64,000 nt of DNA from Planctomycetaceae bacterium (GCA_012719125.1 JAAYAY010000321.1:1-64000); one strand, 5' to 3'. Shown: positions 35,384-44,236, numbered from the stretch's first letter. Numbers and translations: made by a program. Notes: a model not told the origin generated them from the sequence alone.

Positions 35384-36523
35384 CTATGCCGAGGCGCTGT
35401 CCCAGGCGGCAAGAAGGAGATTGGCGGCCCGCTCGATCTCTTCTTCCGTGGTGTACCACCCGATGCTCAGCCGGATCGTCCCCAGGGCTTCGCGAGCGGA
35501 AAGGCCGATGGCCGCGAGCGCGGGTGAAATCGTGGCGGAACCGCTGTGCGAGGCCGAGTCGGTGGCCGCGCAGACCTCGGGGATCCTGCGGAGCAAGTCG
35601 TCGCCGGCAACTCTGGGGAACGAGACGGCCAACGTGTTGGGCAATCGCTCGGCTCGGTGAGCAAGGATGCGGAGCCGGTCACCGAACCCCTCGAGGAGAA
35701 GGGTCTCGAGGCGATCGCGGAGCATTGCCAGGCGGTCGCGTGCCTTGTCGAGATGGGCGGCTGCCAGGCCTGCCGCCGCGCCGAGGGCTACGCAATGGGG
35801 AACGTTCGGTGTTCCGGGACGCAATCCGGCTTCGTCGGCGGACCCGTGAAGGACGGGCACGGGGTCCAGGCCGCGGCGGACGTAGAGCGCACCGACTCCC
35901 TTGGGAGCATACATCTTGTGCCCCGACAGGCTGAGCAGGTCGACGCCCAGTTCGGAGGGCCGGACGGGGATTTTGCCGACGCTCTGGACGGCGTCGCAGT
36001 GGACCAGGACGTCCGCCTGCCGGCAGAGGTGGGCGATCTGACGTACCGGCTGGATCGATCCAATCTCGTGATTGGCGTGAATCACGCTCACCAGCTTGGT
36101 GTCGGGCCGCAGGGAGTTCTCCACGTCCTGCGGGTCAACGACTCCGTCGCGGCTGCAGCCGACGACCGTCAGTTCGTATCCCCGGCTCTGAAGGTACCTT
36201 GCCGTGGCAGCTACGGACACGTGTTCCAGGGCAGTGACGACCAGGTGGCCGCGGCCGTTGGGGGCGAGCCGCCGCATCATCCCGAGCAGGGCAAGGTTAT
36301 TGCTTTCGGTCCCGCCGGAGGTGAAGACGATTTCGTCGCGGTCCACTCCGAGCAGCGTGGCGACCAGATGACGGGAGTCGTCCATGGCCTCCCGGGCCGC
36401 CCGGCCCACGGCGTGACGGCCGGCGGGATCGCCGAAATGCTCGGCCAGGAAGGGAAGCACCGCTTCCTGCACGGCAGGTGCAACCGGCGTTGTCGAGTTG
36501 TAGTCGAGATAGATCGATCGCAT
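35384..36523 (-). CDS. Cysteine desulfurase homologue lacking the usual catalytic Cys
   Basis: The 379-residue PLP enzyme of the NifS/IscS class V fold starts MRSIYLDYNSTTPVAP. Kept: FTSGGTESNNLALLG, ALEHVSV (His), VHANHEIGSIQPV-type segment, VHCDAVQSVGK (Asp) and the PLP lysine K203 in SGHKMYAPKGVGAL, plus LRPGTPN. At the active-site loop, where IscS has SSGSACTS and related enzymes SACHSG, it reads ATDSASHSGS: Ser325 (TCG) takes the place of the persulfide-forming Cys. Cys318 lies 7 residues before it and is not in the normal place. Either the reaction differs (for example lyase or selenium chemistry) or the function is lost. No iscU or sufBCD is nearby. Confidence 0.88.
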   Translation of the reverse strand: MRSIYLDYNSTTPVAPAVQEAVLPFLAEHFGDPAGRHAVGRAAREAMDDSRHLVATLLGVDRDEIVFTSGGTESNNLALLGMMRRLAPNGRGHLVVTALEHVSVAATARYLQSRGYELTVVGCSRDGVVDPQDVENSLRPDTKLVSVIHANHEIGSIQPVRQIAHLCRQADVLVHCDAVQSVGKIPVRPSELGVDLLSLSGHKMYAPKGVGALYVRRGLDPVPVLHGSADEAGLRPGTPNVPHCVALGAAAGLAAAHLDKARDRLAMLRDRLETLLLEGFGDRLRILAHRAERLPNTLAVSFPRVAGDDLLRRIPEVCAATDSASHSGSATISPALAAIGLSAREALGTIRLSIGWYTTEEEIERAANLLLAAWDSASA

Positions 36524-36693
36524 CGGGGGAAACGGGCGCAGACGATCGGCGGTAAGGGTGGCCGCTCAAAGACACACGCCCCGGGGCCCGCGGGTCGTAT
36601 CGAACTTGCCGGGCGCCAGGGCGTGTCAATTGATTCAGGCTGGCGGCATCGGGAGAGACGTCAATCCGATGCCGAGCGAATCAGCGGGATCTA

Positions 36694-37083
36694 CTATTGC
36701 TGCTGGGGAGCAGCGGGACCAGAGTAGAGGCCCGGCCGAACTCGCTTCTGGACGTCGATCTCGAGGACGCCAAAGGTGGCCTCGTGACGCTGCACGGTCA
36801 TCGTCAAGGCATGGAGCATCCGCTTCGCCGTGTAGAAGTTGGTGATGATCCGCTGCGTGACGGGAATCGGCTGCGTGGGAACACCGATCGGCTGGGGATT
36901 GAGGCCGAAGTCGATGATCAACTCTTCCGGAGTCCCGGTTACGCGGCAGAAGTTCGCGTAGCAGGCAATCGCCTTCGAGTCGTCGATCTGCAACTGGACT
37001 CGCTGGGGTTGCTGCGGTTGCTTGGTCCCTTCGGCAGCGGTGGTTTCCGGTTCTTGATCCGGGGTGTCTTCTTTCTTGGCCAC
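36694..37083 (-). CDS. DUF3467 family protein
   Basis: The 129-residue protein has a charged, Gln/Pro-rich N-terminus and then a DUF3467 domain: KAIACYANFCRVTGTPEELIIDFGLNPQP, QRIITNFYTAKRMLHALTMTVQRHEATFGVLEIDV. DUF3467 proteins are small and uncharacterised; some planctomycete and archaeal members are encoded near stress or gas-vesicle-like genes, but that context is not seen here. The tail is Pro/Gln-rich. A GGAG-type site (AAAGGAG on the minus strand) lies before the ATG. Confidence 0.85.
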   Translation of the reverse strand: MAKKEDTPDQEPETTAAEGTKQPQQPQRVQLQIDDSKAIACYANFCRVTGTPEELIIDFGLNPQPIGVPTQPIPVTQRIITNFYTAKRMLHALTMTVQRHEATFGVLEIDVQKRVRPGLYSGPAAPQQQ

Positions 37084-37360
37084 GGAAAACTCCTTTGTTG
37101 GAACGAACTGCTAAATCCGGGGCGGAATCTAACCCGCCGTCCGGGCCCTGTTGCGGTTTTCACCATTTCTTGGGGTCACACACTCTGATTAGCGAGTGGT
37201 TCCCCCCAGAAGGAAACATTATAGAAGGATAGCACAAAAATAGAACCAGGGATCGCGACGCTGTCAGAAAAACGAGAACGCAAGAAACGGGCACTGCCTA
37301 CCTGGTCTATGAATAATTCCCAAGTTGTTCTACTCAAAACCTTTGCGCATAACCCGCAGA

Positions 37361-37633
37361 CTAAGCTGTGGGTGTTTGAAAACCCATCTCCTTGCGAGTG
37401 CTTGCCTGCAACGTGTCCGTCAATTTGAGGATCGCAATCTGCGCAAAGGGCAAAATGATTTCGCGGCCCCCCATCGAATCGGGGGTCGCTCGCTGAAACA
37501 ACACGCAGCCGTGTCCCAAGGAAAAACCGGAAAAAACGATTTGTTCCCCTTGAAGCGTCCCGACCACGCCGCGACGCTGCAGGGTGGCGGGCCACGTCGT
37601 CAATACGGACTCAATTCCCGTGCTTCCAGACAT
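37361..37633 (-). CDS. Small conserved hypothetical protein
   Basis: The 90-residue protein has an OB- or SH3-like beta pattern: TTWPATLQRRGVVGTLQGEQIVFSGF, then SLGHGCVLFQRATPDSMGGREIILPFAQIAILKLTD. I recall similar short proteins in planctomycetes with a conserved RATPDSxGxRxxxLPYxQIxxLK pattern; the function is unknown. ATG 37633 has GAGGAC upstream with good spacing; the longer frame reaches 38110 but overlaps purE on the other strand and should be rejected. It is divergent from purE. Confidence 0.65.
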   Translation of the reverse strand: MSGSTGIESVLTTWPATLQRRGVVGTLQGEQIVFSGFSLGHGCVLFQRATPDSMGGREIILPFAQIAILKLTDTLQASTRKEMGFQTPTA

Positions 37634-37867
37634 TCTGTGTCCTCGCGATTCCGCATTGGATTCATAGACTCGTCGAGCGCGACGGGAGTTCCCCGAAAAA
37701 GGCATTCGCCGTAGACTCATCGACTCCCCAGGCAAACGTAGCACAGGAACGGTTGCCGAAACGTTCGGCTTGCCGTACAACCCAAGGTTCGAGGTGTTGG
37801 GATGTCGCCCGCTTGCCGGACGGTTCGGCAAACCTTGTGAGGTCCGTTGATAGTAAGGAGAGCGTGT

Positions 37868-38383
37868 ATGTCGGATGTGCCGGTTCGAGTCGGGATCGTC
37901 ATGGGGAGCGACAGTGACTGGCCGAAGATCAAATCGGTCGCGGCGGCCCTGGATGAGTTTGGCGTGGGCTATGAGGCGCGAGTGATGAGTGCCCATCGGA
38001 CGCCGGATGTGGTCCACGATTTTGCAACCGGTGCGGCGGAGCGAGGCCTCAAGGTCATTATTGCCGCCGCAGGGGGGGCTGCTCATTTGGCCGGTGTGTG
38101 CGCCTCCCACACGACCTTGCCGGTGATCGGGATTCCCGTGGCGACCGATCTGGCCGGCGGGCTCGATTCGCTACTGGCGACGGTGCAGATGCCGGGCGAC
38201 GTGCCGGTGGCCACCGTGGGGACCGGATCGGGGGGGGCGCGGAACGCCGGCCTGCTGGCCGTCCAGATCCTCGCCCTGAGCGATCCGAATCTGGCGGAGA
38301 AACTCATCCATTTCAAGAGCGACTTGGCTGCGAAAGTGGCAGAGAAGAACCAGAAGCTGCAAGCCAGAATTCGGACGGAATAA
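37868..38383 (+). CDS. purE: N5-carboxyaminoimidazole ribonucleotide mutase
   Basis: The 171-residue class I PurE converts N5-CAIR to CAIR in purine synthesis. Motifs: VGIVMGSDSDWPKIK (substrate phosphate loop), RVMSAHRTPDVV, IIAAAGGAAHLAGV and the C-terminal VATVGTGSGGARNAGLLAVQIL. It forms an octamer. AAGGAG lies 8 nt before ATG 37868. No purK is adjacent; mtnA follows 21 bp later in the same direction, which suggests one operon with the methyltransferase after it. Confidence 0.96.
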   Translation: MSDVPVRVGIVMGSDSDWPKIKSVAAALDEFGVGYEARVMSAHRTPDVVHDFATGAAERGLKVIIAAAGGAAHLAGVCASHTTLPVIGIPVATDLAGGLDSLLATVQMPGDVPVATVGTGSGGARNAGLLAVQILALSDPNLAEKLIHFKSDLAAKVAEKNQKLQARIRTE

Positions 38384-38404
38384 CGAGCACTGCGTGGGTA
38401 TGCG

Positions 38405-39466
38405 ATGACGAACATTGAGACGTTACGTTGGGTCGGCGATTGGGCTGGACACTTGGAGTTGATCGATCAGACGTTATTGCCGATCGAGTTGGCGACGATC
38501 GAGTGCCGCGACGTCGAGACGGCCTGGGAAGCCATCAAGATGCTGCGGGTCCGCGGGGCACCGGCGATCGGGATCGCGGCCGCCTATGGCGTGGTTCTGG
38601 GCGTACAGCCGGTCGCCAGCGGCGACAAGGAATCGTTTTGTCGGCGTTTTGAAGAAGTGACCGAGTACCTGGCGAAGAGCCGTCCCACGGCCGTCAACCT
38701 GTTCTGGGCGCTGGATCGATTGAAAAGAAAGGCGGCGGCACTGCAAGGCACGGCTTCGCCGAAGGAGCTTGCCGAATCGCTGCTGGCCGAGGCCCGGGCG
38801 ATTCACGAGGAGGATCGGCGGATCTGCCGCGATATCGGTCGGCACGGGGCCGAACTCATCGAGGACGGACAAGGCGTGCTGACTCACTGCAATGCGGGCG
38901 GCTTGGCGACGGCCGACTACGGAACGGCCCTGGCGGTCTTTTTCGCGGCGGCCGAGTCGGGCAAGCGGATCCACGTGTACGCCGACGAGACGCGGCCGCT
39001 GTTGCAGGGTGCGAGGCTCACCACCTGGGAGCTACAGCAACGAGGCATTCCCGTCACCTTGATTTGCGACTCGATGGCTGCCCAGGTGATGCGTGAGGGG
39101 CGGGTCCAGGCCGTGGTGACCGGGGCCGACCGGATTGCGGCCAACGGCGACGCGGCCAACAAGATCGGCACCTACAGCGTGGCCCTGGCGGCGGCGGCCC
39201 ACAAGATCCCGTTCTACGTCGCGGCGCCGCAGAGCACCTTCGATCTTTCGCTTCCCAGTGGAGACGGCATCCCCATCGAAGAGCGCGACCCGCGAGAGAT
39301 CACCCACGGATTCGGACGGCAGACGGCTCCCGACGGCATCGACGTCTATAATCCCGCATTCGACGTGACCCCGGCCGAATTGATTGCCGGGCTGATCTGC
39401 GAAAAGGGGCTGATTCAGCCGGTGACGGCGGAGCGGATTGCGGAGGTGTTGGGGGCCTGTTCATAA
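38405..39466 (+). CDS. mtnA: S-methyl-5-thioribose-1-phosphate isomerase
   Basis: The 353-residue enzyme converts 5-methylthioribose-1-phosphate to the ribulose form in the methionine salvage pathway. Seen: LPIELATIECRDVETAWEAIK, the MLRVRGAPAIGIAAAYG motif, LTHCNAGGLATADYGTALAV with the catalytic Cys, and GADRIAANGDAANKIGTY with the catalytic Asp, plus IPFYVAAPQSTFDL. Length fits the family. No other mtn gene is in the window. It lies between purE and a methyltransferase gene, 15 bp before the latter. Confidence 0.95.
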   Translation: MTNIETLRWVGDWAGHLELIDQTLLPIELATIECRDVETAWEAIKMLRVRGAPAIGIAAAYGVVLGVQPVASGDKESFCRRFEEVTEYLAKSRPTAVNLFWALDRLKRKAAALQGTASPKELAESLLAEARAIHEEDRRICRDIGRHGAELIEDGQGVLTHCNAGGLATADYGTALAVFFAAAESGKRIHVYADETRPLLQGARLTTWELQQRGIPVTLICDSMAAQVMREGRVQAVVTGADRIAANGDAANKIGTYSVALAAAAHKIPFYVAAPQSTFDLSLPSGDGIPIEERDPREITHGFGRQTAPDGIDVYNPAFDVTPAELIAGLICEKGLIQPVTAERIAEVLGACS

Positions 39467-39481
39467 CGGCCTGCTGTTCCC

Positions 39482-40333
39482 ATGTTCTCCCCTGACCAAT
39501 ACTCCCTGCTCGACTTCGGTGCCGGCCGGCGGCTTGAACGGTTCGGTTCGCTCGTGCTCGATCGCCCCTGTCCGGCGGTGGAAGGCATGCCCTGCGCGGC
39601 CCCGCAGCGGTGGGCCGACGCCGACGCGCGGTTCGGAGATCGCGGGTCGGGCGAGGAATGCTGGTCGCAGAACGGCGACTTGTCCGATCGGTGGACGATC
39701 GACCATGGACCGCTTCGGTTCGAGTTGAAACGAACCGAGTTCGGCCACTTGGGCCTGTTTCCGGAACAGGCGGGCAACTGGGACTGGATTGCCCGGCAGG
39801 TCAAGGACCATGGGCCGGGGATGAGGGTGCTCAACCTGTTTGCCTACACCGGCGGCTGCACGCTTGCGGCGGCGGCAGCGGGGGCGGAAATCGTGCACGT
39901 CGATGCGGCCAGGAACACGGTCAATTGGGCCCGGCGGAATGCCGAGTTGTCGGGGCTGGCCCAAGCCCCGATTCGCTGGATCGCCGACGATGCGGCCAAG
40001 TTCGTGCGCCGGGAGGTGAAGCGGGGAAACCGGTACGATGCCGTCGTCCTCGATCCGCCAAGCTACGGACACGGCGCCCGAGGCGAAGTCTGGCGTCTGT
40101 CGAAACACTTGATGCCGCTGCTGAAGAACTGCGCCCGGTTGACTTCCGGGCGGCGGCGGTTCATCCTGCTGACGTGCCACACGCCGGGCTACGGGGCGGA
40201 ACGGTTGGGCGAGATGCTGGCCCAAGCGTGCGACGACCAGTCCGGTCACATCTCGGCAGGACCGCTTGCGATTCGCTCCGTCGACGGGCGCGACATGCCC
40301 AGCGGCGTGTTTGCCTGCTGGTCGGCAAGATGA
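39482..40333 (+). CDS. Class I SAM-dependent (RlmI-like) methyltransferase
   Basis: The 283-residue protein has the PF10672-type methyltransferase fold: FGHLGLFPEQAGNWDW, then SAM-binding VLNLFAYTGGCTLAAAAAG, EIVHVDAARNTVNWARRN, and the catalytic-site type motif YDAVVLDPPSYG. Relatives of RlmI methylate cytosine in 23S rRNA, but this protein lacks a PUA domain, so the target is open. It is the last gene of the purE-mtnA operon and is followed by repeat 40356. Confidence 0.82.
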   Translation: MFSPDQYSLLDFGAGRRLERFGSLVLDRPCPAVEGMPCAAPQRWADADARFGDRGSGEECWSQNGDLSDRWTIDHGPLRFELKRTEFGHLGLFPEQAGNWDWIARQVKDHGPGMRVLNLFAYTGGCTLAAAAAGAEIVHVDAARNTVNWARRNAELSGLAQAPIRWIADDAAKFVRREVKRGNRYDAVVLDPPSYGHGARGEVWRLSKHLMPLLKNCARLTSGRRRFILLTCHTPGYGAERLGEMLAQACDDQSGHISAGPLAIRSVDGRDMPSGVFACWSAR

Positions 40334-40355
40334 AGACCGCGGTGCCAGGCCCCTT

Positions 40356-40403
40356 GTAGGACAGGATTGCATCCTGTCCGGACCGGTTACAAACCTGTCC
40401 TAC
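40356..40403. repeat. Palindromic repeat, family E, copy 2
   Basis: Outer arms GTAGGACAGG and CCTGTCCTAC pair, and an inner palindrome GGACAGGATTGCATCCTGTCC lies within. It matches the copy at 15322-15368 over nearly the full length, in the same orientation. It is between two methyltransferase genes and lies only 14 bp before the next start, so it may form a leader structure or terminator. Confidence 0.8.
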
Positions 40404-40416
40404 GGGATGACACGAT

Positions 40417-41214
40417 ATGGGAACGAAGATCACCAGCCTGCAGAACCCGCGAATCAAGGAGATGATTCGTCTGCGCGACGGGCGTCACCGGCGAAAGCAG
40501 GGTCGGATTCTGATCGACGGCGTGCGGGAGATCGAGCGGGCCATGCAGGCGGGAGTTCTGCCTGGCGAGGTGGTCTATTGCGAGCAAATGTGTGATGCTG
40601 CGCCGGCCAGAGAGCTGCTGGCGAGGGCCGAAGAGGGGCAGGTCGAATTGATCGAGGTGTCGGGCCAGGTCTTCGAGAAGCTGGCGTTTGGGGCACGAGC
40701 GGAAGGGGTTGTGGCGGTGGCCTCCACGCCGCAAGCTTCGCTTGCTGAGTTGGTGTTGCGTGAAAACGATCTGGTGGTTGTGCTGGAAGGCGTGGAGAAG
40801 CCGGGGAACGTGGGGGCGGTTCTGAGGAGCGCCGACGCAACCGGAGCCGGGGCCGTCATTGTGGCCGACGGCCGAACGGATCTGTTCAACCCCAATGCAA
40901 TCCGAGCGAGCCTCGGCACGATCTTCACGGTGCCGGTGGCGGAAGCATCAAGCCGCGAAACGCTGGATTGGCTGCGCCGGCAGGGATACTCGATTTTTGC
41001 GGCTCGCGTCGACGGATCGGCGGTCTATACAGAAGCGGATTTCAGGGGTGCGGCAGCGATCGTGCTGGGGAGCGAGGCGGACGGGCTCACCGACGTGTGG
41101 TCGGACGAGGGGATTGAGGCCCTCCGGTTGCCCATGCTGGGAGTCGCGGATAGTCTGAATGTGTCCGTCACGGCGGCCGTGATGCTCTACGAGGCCGTGC
41201 GGCAGCGAAGCTAG
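40417..41214 (+). CDS. SpoU-family (TrmH/RlmB-like) RNA methyltransferase
   Basis: The 265-residue protein methylates the 2'-O of a ribose in tRNA or rRNA. The N-terminal substrate-binding part begins ITSLQNPRIKEMIRLRDGRHRRKQGRILIDGVREIERA, typical of the group. The SPOUT domain has motif 1 EKPGNVGAVLRSADATGAGAVIV, motif 2 VLGSEADGLTD and motif 3 LPMLGVADSLNVSVTAAVMLYE; the last two form the trefoil knot. The target position cannot be told from sequence. ATG 40417 follows the repeat closely. Confidence 0.92.
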   Translation: MGTKITSLQNPRIKEMIRLRDGRHRRKQGRILIDGVREIERAMQAGVLPGEVVYCEQMCDAAPARELLARAEEGQVELIEVSGQVFEKLAFGARAEGVVAVASTPQASLAELVLRENDLVVVLEGVEKPGNVGAVLRSADATGAGAVIVADGRTDLFNPNAIRASLGTIFTVPVAEASSRETLDWLRRQGYSIFAARVDGSAVYTEADFRGAAAIVLGSEADGLTDVWSDEGIEALRLPMLGVADSLNVSVTAAVMLYEAVRQRS

Positions 41215-41215
41215 T

Positions 41216-41402
41216 GGCCTCCGGCCGCAGCCAAGTCCGAAATGCGAAACTCGAAATCCCAGACAGATTCAAAACCTGAAATCCAAATGTTTCAAACCTG
41301 ACGAACAGACTCATACCGACACGCACAGTCTTGTTTCGAACCTTTGGTGTTCGGGTTTTGAATTTGTCTGGGATTTCGTGCTTCGGTTTTCGTATTTCAA
41401 AA
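41216..41402. repeat. ~188-bp palindromic element, family H, copy 1
   Basis: Both arms are rich in GAAAT(C/A)CGAAA-like units and pair over about 70 bp (for example GAAATCCCAGACAGATTCAA with TTGAATTTGTCTGGGATTTC). The apex holds CATACCGACACGCACAG. The outer flank is GGCCTCCGGCCGCAGCC. The same element lies reversed at 43687-43874, and a partial third copy is at 48181-48240. No ORF with protein-like composition is encoded. Confidence 0.9.
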
Positions 41403-41438
41403 CTGCGTGGGTATTTCGTTTGACCGAAGACTCTATCC

Positions 41439-42320
41439 ATGTCCGATTTGCCCTCCGACCATAGCGACGCCCGCGAGCTGTTCACGAGTCATCCGCGATC
41501 GTTTGAAGAGAACCGCTATGTCTATCCGGTGGTGAGCCGCCGGGCGGGCGGCATTTCGATCGGGGTGAATCTGAATCTCGACAAGGTCTGCAACTTCGCT
41601 TGCATCTACTGCCAGGTCGACCGCACCGAAATGGGCGAGCGGGAATTCGTCGAACTCCAGCGTCTGGCCGACGAGTTGGACTACGCCGTCGAGTTGATCG
41701 CGTCGGGCCGGATCTACGACGGCCCGCGGTTCAGCCAGCTTCCTGAACACTTGCGGCGCCTCAACGACATCGCCCTGAGCGGCGACGGGGAGCCGACCAC
41801 CTACCGCAATTTCGAACACGTGGTGGCCGTCTGCGCCAACGTTCGCCGGCGTCACCGGCTGGACGACATGAAGATCGTGCTCATTACCAACGCGACCATG
41901 TTCGACCGCCCGCACATCCGTCGCGGGCTCGAACTGCTCGACGCCAACAACGGCGAGATCTGGGCCAAGCTCGACGCGGGCACGGAAGCTCACTACAACC
42001 GCGTCGCCCGTTCCGCCGTCCGCTTTTCGAAGATTCTCGACAATCTCCGCTGGGCCGCATCGATCCGTCCCATCGTCATTCAGACCCTGTTCATGGAGAT
42101 CCAGGGGGAGGGTCCCGACGAGGCCGAACTGGCGGCCTACTGCGACCGGCTGGATGAGATCGTCCAATCCGGCGGACGAATCAAGCACGTGCAGATTCAC
42201 ACGGTTGCCCGGGCACCGGCGGAGGCGTATGTGTCGGCGTTGTCGAACGATCGGGTGGAAGAGATTGCGGAGTTGGTCCGGGAGAAGACGGGACTGGAGG
42301 TGGCGGGGTTCGGGGCGTAA
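41439..42320 (+). CDS. Radical SAM protein (COG0731-like)
   Basis: The 293-residue protein binds a 4Fe-4S cluster through CNFACIYC (C-x3-C-x2-C) near residue 50, followed by QVDRTE. Further parts: DIALSGDGEPTTYRNFEHVV, the typical GEPT strand of radical SAM enzymes, IVLITNATMFDRPHI and KLDAGTEAHYNRV. It is closest in pattern to the group with wyosine-synthetase-like radical SAM proteins (COG0731); the substrate is unknown. The gene lies between two inverted copies of repeat family H. Confidence 0.85.
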   Translation: MSDLPSDHSDARELFTSHPRSFEENRYVYPVVSRRAGGISIGVNLNLDKVCNFACIYCQVDRTEMGEREFVELQRLADELDYAVELIASGRIYDGPRFSQLPEHLRRLNDIALSGDGEPTTYRNFEHVVAVCANVRRRHRLDDMKIVLITNATMFDRPHIRRGLELLDANNGEIWAKLDAGTEAHYNRVARSAVRFSKILDNLRWAASIRPIVIQTLFMEIQGEGPDEAELAAYCDRLDEIVQSGGRIKHVQIHTVARAPAEAYVSALSNDRVEEIAELVREKTGLEVAGFGA

Positions 42321-42474
42321 CTCGTACCACTCGCAAGTCTTACGATAGCCGCATGGATTTGCCCTGCGCTTCGAAAGAGCCAAAGGTAGCAGTTGAATGA
42401 CGGACAGCGCCCGGCGACAATAGCGACCGTTCAAATCGTCCCACTCGGTCCGCGTTTCCACCCGGAGTCCCACC

Positions 42475-43659
42475 ATGTCTCATTCCCCAATACATCGTCG
42501 TGCTTTTTTGGGCCAATCTACGGCAGCCGCCGCGTTGGGTGGTCTTGCCACCGTTGTGCTGGCCGAGCGGGCCGCGGCTGCGGAGCCCAAGGTCTGGCAA
42601 CCTGTGTCTGATCGCAAGGTTCGCGTGGGGATCGTGGGCTACGGCTACTGCAAGTTTGGGGCGGCCTTCGGATTCCAGGATCATCCGAATGTGGAGATCG
42701 TGGCGGTCAGCGACCTGTTCCCCGATCGACGGGAGGGGCTGATGAAGGCCTGCCGGTGCGAGAAGTCGTACCCGTCGCTAGAGGAACTGGTCAAGGATGA
42801 TACGATCGAGGCCGTCTTCTGTGCCACCGACGCTCCCAGCCACGCCCGGCATTGCATCGAGGTGCTGAAGCACGGCAAGCACGCCTGCTCGGCCGTGCCG
42901 GCCTGTTTCGGGTCGGTTGAGGACGGGGAGCGGCTCTTGGAAGCGGTTGAGACAACGGGCCTGAAGTACCAGATGATGGAGACGAGTTGCTTTCGCGAGG
43001 ACTGCTACGCCATGCGGACGGCCTATCGGGCCGGCGCCTTGGGGACCATCCATCTCTCGGAAGGCAACTACCACCACTACCACGCCTCGCCGGAGCCGAC
43101 GCCTTCCTACAACGGTTGGCGCCGCGGAGTGCCGCCCTTGTGGTATCCGACCCACTCGACGGCCTACTACATTGGGGTGACGGGGGAGCGGTTCACCAGC
43201 GTCTCCTGCATCGGCACGCCCGGCCACCTCGATTATCACAAGGCGGAGAACAATCCCTACCAGAATCCGTTTGCCACCGAGGTAGCCCTGTTTGAGACGA
43301 GCGAGGGGGGCAGCAGCCACATGTCGGTCTCCTGGTCGATGAAGTCGATCTACGGCGAATGCGGCCGCGTCTTCGGCCGGCTGGGCTGCATCAACGAGAC
43401 GGCCTACACCGGTCTGGCCAAGGATCTACCCGACTTGACCCGTCCGGCGCTGCCGCCCAGAGTGCCCGGCGGCGGGCACGGCGGCTCTCACGGCTATTTG
43501 ATGGACGAGTTCATCACCGCCATCCTCGAAGACCGCGACCCGCTAGTCAACGTCTATGAAGCCCTGTCGATGACGGTCCCCGGCATCGTCGCCCACCAGT
43601 CGGCACTCAAAGGCGGTGAGCGCCTCCCGTGCCCGCAGTATCGCAGGAAAACACCATGA
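42475..43659 (+). CDS. Tat-exported Gfo/Idh/MocA family oxidoreductase
   Basis: The 394-residue protein has a twin-arginine leader: HRRAFLGQSTAAAALGGLATVVLA, cut near AAAAEP. The Rossmann fold starts VRVGIVGYGYCKFGAAFG; the usual EKP motif is replaced by SAVPACFGS. The C-terminal part with EGNYHHYHASPEPTPSYNGWRRG and WYPTHSTAYYIGVTGERF belongs to the planctomycete-rich subgroup acting on unknown sugars or polyols. Export of an NAD(P)-dependent enzyme implies folding with cofactor before transport. It is flanked by repeat family H on its downstream side. Confidence 0.88.
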   Translation: MSHSPIHRRAFLGQSTAAAALGGLATVVLAERAAAAEPKVWQPVSDRKVRVGIVGYGYCKFGAAFGFQDHPNVEIVAVSDLFPDRREGLMKACRCEKSYPSLEELVKDDTIEAVFCATDAPSHARHCIEVLKHGKHACSAVPACFGSVEDGERLLEAVETTGLKYQMMETSCFREDCYAMRTAYRAGALGTIHLSEGNYHHYHASPEPTPSYNGWRRGVPPLWYPTHSTAYYIGVTGERFTSVSCIGTPGHLDYHKAENNPYQNPFATEVALFETSEGGSSHMSVSWSMKSIYGECGRVFGRLGCINETAYTGLAKDLPDLTRPALPPRVPGGGHGGSHGYLMDEFITAILEDRDPLVNVYEALSMTVPGIVAHQSALKGGERLPCPQYRRKTP

Positions 43660-44236
43660 CGGGGATGCTCGCACCGAGCGCACATGTTTGAAATTCGAAA
43701 TGCAAAGCACGAAATCCGAAACAAACCCAAAATCCGAACATCAAAGGCTCGAAACAAGACCGTGTGTGTCGGCACGAGTCGGTTCGTCCGGTTTGAGACA
43801 TTTGGATTTGAGGCGTTGTATTTGTTTAGGATTTCGGATTTCGTGTTTCGGATTTGGCTGCGGCCGAAGGCCGCGTTGCGGCAAGGTGCGCAAAAAATGC
43901 ACCTCGCAACACGGATCGCGCCGCCTTTCCAGTCTTCCTCGTTTCACAGGGGCAGCTCAGATTGCCGGCGGAAAGCTGCCATCCGGGGGGCGAACTGGTC
44001 TTGAACGGCCGGGCACAAATCTTTAGCATCCCCCGGCCTTTCCCGACGGACCAGATCTGTCGATGCGCGGTTCGGCCTGCGCGGTCGGCCCGCTCGACGG
44101 TTGCCGTCTCACTATCCCGATGTGTTGGTACCGGTTTTCTGCGGCGGTAGAAGTCGCGTGTGCGGCTTCGTTTGCGGCCCCGCGGAGACTTGGCCGGTGC
44201 TGCATTTCCATCAACACGATTGATTGGGACATTGCG
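43660..44236. other. Intergenic region upstream of the secretin
   Basis: No gene is supported in these 577 bp. The first part holds the 188-bp element at 43687-43874. The rest (43875-44236) is the leader of the secretin gene; it includes AAAAAATGCACCTCGC and a GC-rich segment without a clear promoter. The open frame upstream of GTG 44237 lacks protein-like composition. Confidence 0.6.
43687..43874. repeat. ~188-bp palindromic element, family H, copy 2 (inverted)
   Basis: The element is the reverse complement of copy 1 along almost its whole length, including the GTGTCGG(C/T)A(C/T)GAGTC apex and the GGCTGCGGCCG-AGGCC end. It lies just after the oxidoreductase stop codon (43659). Confidence 0.9.

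Noticed and set aside
37361-38110. 249-residue frame as one long gene
   Set aside because: Its upstream two thirds are antisense to purE and intergenic DNA; only the last 90 residues from ATG 37633 look real.
41216-43874. Composite transposon with the 188-bp repeats as ends
   Set aside because: No transposase and no target-site duplication visible; the enclosed genes look like normal chromosomal genes.
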